Origin: Apostichopus californicus
Lineage: Eukaryota > Echinodermata > Holothuroidea > Aspidochirotida > Stichopodidae
Assembly: GCA_020650975.1 (NCBI GenBank)
Contig: JAIPMN010002223.1
Span: 9,481 to 35,235 of the forward strand
Length of the DNA stretch: 25,755 nt
Reading direction: 5' to 3'
The notes beneath the pieces were generated by a model, which did no database searches, was not told where the DNA came from, and saw nothing but the letters and a program-made list of their open reading frames with translations. The translations under genes were made by a program, and so were the position numbers. This document shows, piece after piece, positions 18,791 through 25,755 of this stretch; positions within the stretch are counted from its first letter, which is position 1, and each line of letters starts with the position of its first letter.

Positions 18791-20366
18791 CTGGGCAAGG
18801 TACTGTACTAACATTTACATGCTGTAGCTTGGCAACTAGTGACCGAATCTACATTTTGGCAAGAAGAATTTTAACCATCACTGCCTTTTCCTTCATGATG
18901 CATACTGTACTGTATTATAGCCTGTACTGTGTGGTGACTCTAGTATTAAAATAGGATGCAAAGCTCACTATCTTTGTTTACAAATGGAGATTAAGGACTG
19001 TTGTTTTGACAATAGATCTAGTAAACTGCAAAGTTAAGAATACATGTAAGTTCTGATGAAGGTATGTAAAATATCAGTTATGGTAAAAACCTGATATTGT
19101 CAATATTTGTCCATCTACTTATTAACCATCTAGTGAGATGGAATTTTAATCCATGATAAAAACTTGCAGTCCTATTTGAGTATTAATGCTATAGTTTTGT
19201 GTTTTTCAATTTTTTTTATCTTGTATTGTATTTCTCATGGTTTACACCTTGGTGTATGTCAGTGCAATGCGGCCGATAGTTTATACACATGTATTTAGGG
19301 CACTTGTTTAATTTTTGTTTGGATATTAAAGCCACCCTAAGACTGTTGTATTGTAGTAAGCCTTGTTTGATAATTGGTTTGAGGGCCTTAGTATAAATCC
19401 TTTTAACTGACTGTCCTTGTTTACTAGACTATGTGTCCTTGCTATTCTACATTACATGTCATGGTAATGTGTTTCACAATAGATAGGAAGAAGGAAAAAA
19501 ATAAAAACACATGTTATAAAACGAAAACAAAATCCTGGTTTACAATTGCTGGTAATAACATCACTACTGTAATTGGGTGAATGTTTAATTTCTTTTAATT
19601 GAATGATCCAAGCACAAAGTTGAAAGAAAGCAGCATGATAGATAAAAGGCCTTGTTTTTGACAGAAATTTGCAGGCTGGTTTTAAAAATGGGTTTATATG
19701 CTTCTCATTGCAAGTGTCACCTTCCATGTATACAAGGTTGTTATTAGTCTAAAGAATCAGCAATAATAAATTTTGAAATTGGAAATGGAACACATCGAAC
19801 CGACACTTTGGAGATATACATTTTACAGGATTATTCATTTTATTTGGATTCATGAGTGCATTGCAAAATGGCCAGTGGTCTCTTACATGGACATTTACAC
19901 CAAATGCCATTTCCCCCCATTTCAAATTAAAAAATCAATTTGGTAGTTCACTAAAACCTGTGAAAATAGTTCAATATATTATGTATACATTTCAATATTT
20001 TATAGCTCAGTAAAGTAATATGCTATCAAGATGGGCAGTTGAATCAACCTCTTCATTTGCTCTGCACTTAGCATTAAATCTTAGAAATTTTGATCCCATC
20101 AAATGAAGTTTACTTTTTACTTTTGAAAAGAGAAAAGAAAGAAGAATTATTTGGCTTCCTGTACGTCTTTTATGCACCAGAGAGATTTTGCAAGTGAGTT
20201 CAAACGTTCACTGAAGAATGTCGGTCTACAGAATCCATTGTTTACATACTAGGTTAGAACAGGTAAGCTTTACTGTAGGTTCATGCATACATGAAGTAGT
20301 TGGAGGTGGTTCCATTGTTGTTTTGGGTTTTGATTGAATTTCTAAATGGTGCATTGCTCACAAAGG
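18791..20366. other. Nothing recognisable
   Basis: AT-rich intron-like sequence. A CAGGTAAG donor word near 20,258 has no supporting exon. A 91-codon minus frame at 19,452-19,727 shows no known domain. Confidence 0.45.
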
Positions 20367-20384
20367 CCCCCCTCCCCCCTCCCC
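20367..20384 (-). repeat. C6TC6TC4 tract (minus-strand quadruplex motif)
   Basis: The minus strand reads G4-A-G6-A-G6, which can form a quadruplex. A nearly identical tract lies at 24,408-24,427. Confidence 0.65.
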
Positions 20385-20904
20385 ATTAATTTTTTTTTTA
20401 AGGAAATATTCCTGCCATTATGATGGTTCTCACTTATCAGTACTGGATCAAATAGTTTTTTAGGCCATTTCGATATTAGGTAGTACAGAAGCTAAGTACT
20501 TTACTCTATACCGTCTACACCGGTGTGTCTGTGTATGGAGATTCATAATCGGCCCCGAGAGCAATACATCCCTCGAAGTGGAAAAGCCTGACTTGGTAAT
20601 CTTGTCTGGACTTGTAAGAAAATAATACACTGTTTATGGCCCTACTCTACTGTACATAGGAAATGGTTGATAGGCAGTTTATAGTTTCCTTGAAAACCAA
20701 TACTGGAGCAGGAAGGACACATAGGGATTGTACCACAATGAAATCCTCTTAGCTACCACCCTGGATGGCAGAGACCCCTCAACCCCTAAACTGAGAACAC
20801 TTGTCCAAAGTATTCTTGTTATGCAATTATTCTTTATTACTACCAGAGGTTTGTGGTTTTTGTGGTGCAAACAGTTCCAAGAAATATTGATCTAAAAATT
20901 TGAC

Positions 20905-20985
20905 TTAACCCTTCTTTTTTTTTTAACCTCCTTTTCTTTTTTCCTTTTTTTTTTTTTGGTGTGTGTTTTTTTTCTTTCTCTCTTG
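20905..20985 (+). repeat. Polypyrimidine/T-rich low-complexity tract
   Basis: Long T and CT runs, broken only by short TTAACC and GGTGTGTG stretches. It is not followed by a credible exon. Confidence 0.75.
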
Positions 20986-21285
20986 AATGGATTGTTGGAT
21001 TCTTTAAATTTATAAAGGTTTGTTAACCTAATACAAAAAAGCAGTAGCAAGGGTCACCCATGTATACAGTACTTAGGTCCCTTGTTAGTGTTTTCTTCGT
21101 CTGATATTTGTTGTCACTCAAACTGTACAGTATACCATACGTCTCTCATTATATGGTTACTGTGCCTGAAGGTGCATTGTAAACTGGCATATATACTGTA
21201 TGAAGAACGGAGAGCACAGACAGAGACAAAGTATATATTTAGAATAGTGATGTCATCGTTGTTAAATCTAAACCAAAGGTAGTCT

Positions 21286-21299
21286 TTAAAGCACTTTAA
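21286..21299. repeat. Palindrome TTAAAGCACTTTAA
   Basis: A perfect inverted repeat with a 2-base centre. It shares the AAAGCACTTTA core with the longer palindrome at 25,297-25,318. Confidence 0.5.
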
Positions 21300-21478
21300 T
21301 GGGATGAGTTTAGGCACAGAATCAATTTTGATATTTTGTAGACTCGTTCAAAAATCTATGGCTATCGGTCCAGGTCGTGCAAAGTCTTTAACACTTTTTA
21401 ATTGTTTAGGAGGCATGACCCGTAAACAGCTGAGGTTAACCAATTATAAAAATAATAAACAGCAGTTATTTTGATGAC

Positions 21479-21520
21479 GCTTAAGCGACCACAAAATGTG
21501 GGAGAAGCCCGCAAGGGCTT
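21479..21520. repeat. Three consecutive inverted repeats, one with a GCAA tetraloop
   Basis: The palindrome GCTTAAGC (21,479-21,486) is followed by CCACA/TGTGG around a 3-base loop (about 21,489-21,501). Next comes AAGCCC-GCAA-GGGCTT (21,505-21,520), a 6-bp stem closed by a GNRA-type tetraloop, very stable as RNA. No known structured RNA family is recognised. Confidence 0.55.
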
Positions 21521-22282
21521 ATGGTTTACAACTTACATGTCAGGTGGCTTCCAATTCAAAACTTTAACTCAAATTTGGAAGCTTTTTCAATTTACAAAGT
21601 CATTTTAAGTCATTTTAAAGTGACTGTTATTTTTGGTTAATTTCCCTTGCTTGACATATACATAGTATGAATTCAACCTCTTTACATGTTTGGTGCATCC
21701 AATCAGCTATTGTAAAATATTGTACCTACCAGAACTGAACGAGACATTTTCCTTTTATTTATATGCTTAATTATTTCCGTTTATTATTCCTATCCTAGAT
21801 ATCTCCAGTTTTTTTGTAATTTTTGGCAAGAGTAATTTATGATTGAGATTAGGTGTAAATCAGGCGAAGCCAGCTTCTTTGGTCAGTTTTGGCTAAAGAC
21901 ATCATACTGTATATTCTGTAGATACTGTATGCATTGACCTCTCTGGACCATGATCTTGTGTTGAGGCAGTGTTTGGCATTTAAGTTAAACAACCTCGCTC
22001 AACCTGTGTACAGTAACTAGTATACACTTCTAATAATAGTGGAATTGATCAAACTTAGACACCCCTCTTATATTTTTGCACCGAAAATTTGAAGGCAATT
22101 GAGCTAGTGATTAATGAATGTTGTTTGGATCCTCAATATATCTTCCCCCAGTCTAGTAGTTATAATCACTTGCCAAACAATAAATCTAAAAACAGGAAAT
22201 TGAGTATTCAAAAATTTGAACTGCATTGTTATGATATTATGTTATCAAATAGTAATCTAGTCAAAGATACTTTTAAGATAAT
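21521..22282. other. Nothing recognisable
   Basis: A small tandem AGTCATTTTA duplication lies at about 21,598-21,624. The non-repetitive beginning of a long frame that runs into the following minisatellite has no ATG at its reported start and no known domain. Confidence 0.4.
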
Positions 22283-22289
22283 TGCTTTA

Positions 22290-22616
22290 TATGCCCTGCC
22301 CTCTGCCCTGCCCTCTGCCACTCTGCACTCACCACCCTGCCCTGACCACCCCACCCTCACATCCCACCCTCACATCCCACCCTCACACCCAGCTTCACCA
22401 CCCTGCCCGAACCACCATATCCTCACCAACCCAGCCCACACCATCCCACCTGCTACTCACCACCCCTCACCACCCCACCCCCACCACCCTGCCCGTACCA
22501 CCCTTCCCACACCACCCTTCCCATACCACACCACCCTGCCCACACCACCCTGCCCACACCACCCTGGAAACACCACCCTGTCCTCAATACCCTGCCCTCA
22601 CCACCATATCCTCACA
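22290..22616 (+). repeat. C-rich minisatellite on CACCACCCTGCCCA
   Basis: About 325 bases of diverged units of roughly 12-15 bp (CACCACCCTGCCCA, CACATCCCACCCT, CACCACCCTTCCCA). The most regular part is 22,480-22,560. The minus strand contains quadruplex motifs, for example at 22,534-22,555 where four CCC tracts are separated by 2, 6 and 2 bases. Its long open frames are Pro/His/Thr repeats generated by the array, not a gene. Confidence 0.85.
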
Positions 22617-23269
22617 ACTACAATAGAAGAAGGTACATACTTTAGAATAACTGCATGGCCCCTTTCCTCCCAGATGGTAAAATATTTACCCCTTTCTTCT
22701 TGCATTGGTGGAGCCACTCAAGTCCTATTCCCTGTTTGTGAGTTTACAATTTATCAGTCTTTATAGTACTGGTAATTCCTTCCCAAGTTTCATGCGTTAA
22801 CAGCTTGCTTCAGACATTAATGGTCATTATCGCAAAATGTGTCTGTTATGCAAGTATTCTCGTTTTCGCTCAAGACCATTTTTGAAATAAACCCTCCAAA
22901 CAGATTCAGTCTGGGCTTATTTGTGTGTAGTCCATCCCTAATCATAGAAGTGCTGAGGTATTTTTAATTTTTTGTTATCACATCAGCAGGACTCTCAGCT
23001 GTCCTTCAGTGGTAATGAAAATGTTCTTACTATACAGTGTGAAGGTCTGAACTGTCGAGTTAATCCACCTACAGAATTTGTATGATCTATACACCAAGTA
23101 CATAACAGTATACAGCGTATTGTATTTGTACACAGTATTACATGCATTCTAGATCTATACATGTGTTAAGTGCATAACTGCTGACTGAATAGTGACTGCT
23201 GTACTGTGCTGGTTTTTTTTTTAATATTCTTCCCAGAGGCTCACTCACATTACGTAGAGTGGCAAATTT
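22617..23269. other. Nothing recognisable
   Basis: Intron-like, with several TACAGT/CAGTA words between 23,030 and 23,200. Confidence 0.45.
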
Positions 23270-23560
23270 GATTGCTTGCGTACGTAGCCAGTGACAACGT
23301 CGACCAATGCGATTCGTAGAAACCTAATCAAGAGTACAGTTTCTTGTCAGCGCATACGCTTTGTTTTAAAATAGAAAGTTGCGGTAATGGCTATTTGTGT
23401 ATGTGTGTGTGTGAGTGTGTGTGTATATGTGTGCACTACGTAGATTTTGTTGTTATCGAATATCTAGAGAGTCGGTCATATGCTAGTAACGATAACAGCA
23501 TGAAGGAGGGTCTTTCGTGGTCTTCGTGTATTTGTGTCGGTAATACAGATCGTAATTTCC
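23270..23560. promoter_or_regulatory. CpG-richer island with CCAAT word
   Basis: About 20 CpG occur in 290 bases, against sparse CpG on either side. GACCAATGCG (about 23,304-23,313) contains a CCAAT box core. An internal promoter or an unmethylated regulatory element is possible; an anciently conserved or recently inserted segment is an alternative. A 91-codon frame through it contains a TG microsatellite and is not credible. Confidence 0.2.
23397..23434 (+). repeat. (TG)n microsatellite
   Basis: Imperfect GTGTGTGAGTGTGTGTGTAT repeat. Confidence 0.85.
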
Positions 23561-24060
23561 GAAGAAAAATTTCTGAGAGGGTTTGCATGGAGATGTATCT
23601 ATTGGCTGTAGAGCCCTGATGTAGGTAAATTTAAGGGGAGAGAAAATGTGTAGAATTTACCATCTTGTGTGTTATATGTATGGTATAGTATCTTTACTTG
23701 GTGTCTACTCTTTGTGTGAGGCATATATACTACACACAAGGTAAGAACTTAACTTCAACGTATTGGTAAATTTACAAAATACTTACACTTAGTAAGTAAG
23801 TATTTAAGCAAAGAGTCACAAATCGGGCTGCTTTTCAAATTTATCTGTCAATTAAAAATTGGTATTCACTTTGTTCAGTGTGAGAGAATTAGGCCTTTAT
23901 AAAATATTCTCAAGTCACATGCATTTTACTTTGATCATTCTCAATATTTAAATGATAATTTTAGTGTAATACTCTTGCTACTGTAATGCATGGCGAAGAT
24001 TAATATTTTCTTAAATATTTACCTGTTTCATAAACTTACAGATAATGTAGTAATAATAAA
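23561..24060. other. Nothing recognisable
   Basis: AT-rich. A short duplicated AGTAAGTAAG lies near 23,790. Confidence 0.45.
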
Positions 24061-24089
24061 GAGAGAAGAAAGAGAGAGAGAGAGAGAAA
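24061..24089 (+). repeat. (AG)n microsatellite
   Basis: GAGAGAAGAAAGAGAGAGAG-type purine tract. Confidence 0.9.
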
Positions 24090-24407
24090 AACATTGGTTG
24101 CGGTTTTACTTTGAAATTGGTAACCTTTGTCCTGCCGTTTCGTGTGAAAAATGTATTTTATTTTCAGTCGCCCTTCTGTGCACATAGGCTGGTAGAGTCA
24201 TGAAAGCACAGTGGCAAACAACGCCTGCAAACTTAACATTTGTTTTAATACTGATATAAGTTTTTTCATGGTTGAAAGGGTTAACAGTTGGGTGATCATG
24301 TTTTCCATGAATTGCCTGTGGTAGGTAATATGACTTTCTCAAACTTGGATGACCTTGGTCATTTTTGCTGGTTGAGCTTTGTGTGAAATCAGTATTTTCA
24401 GTATTTA
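24090..24407. other. Nothing recognisable
   Basis: Intron-like. Small overlapping frames on both strands lack motifs. Confidence 0.4.
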
Positions 24408-24427
24408 CCCCCCTCCCCCCCTCCCCC
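24408..24427 (-). repeat. C6TC7TC5 tract (minus-strand quadruplex motif)
   Basis: The minus strand reads G5-A-G7-A-G6. It closely matches the tract at 20,367-20,384. Confidence 0.65.
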
Positions 24428-24745
24428 ATAAAAAGGTTCAGATGTCTAGTTCAGAAAGATTTTTGAAACAGTAGCTAAGATTTTACATATATTTTCACTG
24501 TCCAATGCATTCTAAACAGGATGATTGTGTGCACTACAATCACAGGAAGAGACTGATGGTTTTAAATTTCATTTTGTCGCTTGCTGAAGTCCCCCATCGA
24601 TAGGCTTAATTTAATGTTCCCCCATTCCTGTTCTCCCTTTCCTCTGGATAATCAAATTTCTTATGTAACTGTGCTGTAGTTTGCATATTATTAACTGATT
24701 CAGATAACCTATCTATTGTTTGTTTCATTCTTTTGTTCTTTTCAG

Positions 24746-24961
24746 AAATGATACATTGTTTTCCAACTGAAGATGAAAAAGCCAACTATTGATGACTTAC
24801 CAACAAAGATCGATTTTCTCCAAAGAAAGCACCTTGTCATTCGATTGACTTTCTAGTCAACAAGAAACAGAACAGCTGAGAGAAGTCAAACTATTGCCAG
24901 GACTCCTTCCATCCGAAGGGTCTCCCGATTAGTCGGCTAGTACTTAAAACTGCATCTAAAG
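24746..24961 (+). other. Candidate internal exon, mostly untranslated
   Basis: A good acceptor (pyrimidine-rich 24,722-24,742, then TTTTCAG) precedes it, with branch-point-like TTAACTGAT near 24,690. CTAAAG|GTAAAT is the donor. The length, 216 bases, is typical of an internal exon. ATG at 24,748 opens 14 codons and stops. ATG at 24,773, with A at -3, opens a 27-codon peptide beginning MKKPTIDDLPTKIDFLQRKH and stops at 24,854. From about 24,880 one frame is open through the donor but has no ATG. This pattern suits a 5' UTR exon with upstream ORFs or a noncoding RNA exon. The peptide matches no family I know. A base error that broke a coding frame is also possible. Confidence 0.35.
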
Positions 24962-25296
24962 GTAAATCACAGATACCGTGATAACGAAACTTGAAAGGGG
25001 GTGTGGGGTGTTGGGGCGGGGGGGGGGGTTGCTGGAGGGTGAGAAGGGTGATATGTGTTTGGGATAAGATGGGAGTTACCCAGTGAACATTGTCCCATTC
25101 TTCAGTCATCAAATTCATTTCCCAGTACAGGTCATAGAACTTGCCAAGGTTGACAAAAAATAGAAGAAATAAAAATGATTGCAATGGGGATCTTCAGGTT
25201 TCCTGCAAAGGGAGCTGTCTTATCTGTGGTAACGGTACCCTTAGGTACTCTGGATCGTGGTGAGCGAGATCTGTACTGTTTGCAGATTTCCAAAGA
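24962..25296. other. Putative start of the second intron; G-rich block
   Basis: It starts GTAAAT. GGGGG, GGGG, GGGG and a G11 run (25,018-25,028) lie at 24,997-25,028 and make a plus-strand quadruplex candidate. No further exon is recognised. Confidence 0.35.
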
Positions 25297-25318
25297 TTAT
25301 GTAAAGCACTTTACATAA
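25297..25318. promoter_or_regulatory. 22-bp palindrome of two TTATGTAA sites
   Basis: TTATGTAAAG and CTTTACATAA are perfect 10-base arms around CA. Each arm contains TTATGTAA, matching the TTAYGTAA consensus of PAR-bZIP/NFIL3 factors. A structural role or a fragment of an old repeat is an alternative. Confidence 0.45.
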
Positions 25319-25480
25319 ACATATTTTATCTCAATCTATGTGCTAGTTGTGCAAATATGTTTCAAAAGATCTCGTCTTCAATAATTACGAGAAGAATCTC
25401 GGTATAAGTCCTGCGTCTTCCATTTCGGAGCATGGATACAATTTTACATGATTGAAAATACCTCAAAGAAGCTTTCTGAT
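25319..25480. other. Nothing recognisable
   Basis: CpG is more frequent than in the long intron-like stretch. No frame or repeat is identified. Confidence 0.4.
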
Positions 25481-25652
25481 TGGTCGACGACCAGACATGT
25501 GTAAAGTTGCCAGACGGGCAACATTTCCTTGCCAAAAATGGGTGGTTGAACCCGTGGTTGTCGGTTAGATTATATCACACTATGTGTGAATAAGGGAATG
25601 TGCTTTGGGTACTTTGCCCAGAAGTGTCCATCAGAGATTCCTCAAAGGAATC
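25481..25652. repeat. Cluster of three short perfect hairpins
   Basis: TGGTCG-A-CGACCA (25,481-25,493), GTTGCC-AGACG-GGCAAC (25,506-25,522) and GATTCCT-CAA-AGGAATC (25,636-25,652). The first overlaps an inverted CCAAT (ATTGG). No family or function is recognised. Confidence 0.55.
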
Positions 25653-25719
25653 ATCAGTGATTTCATAGACTGCAGCTTGTCGAATATTGCGGAACTAGAA
25701 AGGACCGATAGTGGCAGCG

Positions 25720-25755
25720 CCCCCCCCCCCCCGGGGGGGGGGGGGGGGGGGGGGG
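25720..25755. repeat. Terminal C13G23 block
   Basis: C runs 25,720-25,732 and G runs from 25,733 to the window end. The plus strand reads outward into poly-G, mirroring the poly-C at base 1 and the gap at 4436-4479. A contig-end artefact is likely. Confidence 0.9.

Larger units (their letters stand above)
5227..24745 (+). other. Putative ~19.5-kb first intron
   Basis: It begins with GTAAGT (5227) and ends with a pyrimidine-rich tract plus TTTTCAG (24,729-24,745). Between them no protein-like frame was recognised, transposon relics are scarce, CpG is generally sparse, and ACTGTA/TACAGT words are frequent. Linking these two splice sites into one intron is inference; a transcript read spanning 5226/24746 would be needed. 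Confidence 0.3.

Noticed and set aside
20905-20985. Polypyrimidine tract as a splice acceptor
   Set aside because: No AG followed by an exon-like segment with a donor was found after it.
22089-22766. Longest open frame in the window (225 codons)
   Set aside because: Its reported start codon is TTG, its middle and larger part is the C-rich minisatellite translated as Pro/His/Thr repeats, and no domain is visible.
1-25755. tRNA, rRNA or other known RNA genes
   Set aside because: I looked for B-box (GGTTCGA-type) and other conserved RNA signatures on both strands and found none that were convincing.

Overview
This is eukaryotic nuclear DNA with no bacterial-style genes, no operons and no complete protein-coding gene. 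It is AT-rich and full of microsatellites, G/C homopolymer runs, 5'-truncated LINE fragments and MITE-type elements. The LINE peptide and the repeat built on GGTCAAAGGTCATTTGG resemble sequences familiar from marine deuterostomes. I infer an echinoderm (possibly a sea cucumber) or a related invertebrate, with moderate to low confidence.

Bases 1-5150 are a repeat-rich, intergenic-looking block. In order it holds: a 92-base poly-C edge; a ~145-bp tandem repeat (195-640) whose units carry four spaced nuclear-receptor half-sites; a hairpin and a dispersed 11-bp word (1161-1630); a LINE 3' end with a hairpin and a pentamer tail (1914-2050); a LINE ORF2 C-terminal relic with its own 3' UTR and tail (2056-2449); a possible hAT-like element (2927-3439); a well-bounded 336-bp hAT-type MITE with an 8-bp target-site duplication (3593-3928); an inverted copy of the first LINE 3' end (4027-4114); and a 3-N gap between G and C runs (4436-4479).

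From about 5150 the texture changes to AT-rich, mostly TE-poor sequence with a strongly over-used word (ACTGTA/TACAGT). A perfect CRE (5154-5161) precedes a consensus splice donor at 5227. A polypyrimidine tract with CAG lies at 24,730-24,745, and a candidate exon at 24,746-24,961 ends at another donor. My working model is one plus-strand gene: an untranslated first exon ending at 5226, a ~19.5-kb first intron, and a mostly untranslated second exon. Nothing visible identifies the product. The intron holds several G-quadruplex motifs on both strands, a 12-bp and a ~15-bp minisatellite, a second array of the nuclear-receptor-site repeat (18,597-18,790), two CpG-richer islands (16,880-17,280 and 23,270-23,560) and some strong hairpins. 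After 24,961 come a G-run, a palindrome made of two PAR-bZIP-like sites, three hairpins and a terminal C13G23 block.

The most useful observations are the repeat that carries a fixed DR1-DR4-DR4 half-site array at two loci, the two LINE 3' ends that share a hairpin plus (TAAAC)n design, the clean hAT MITE, and the fact that every contig end reads outward into poly-G. I see no convincing new molecular system.
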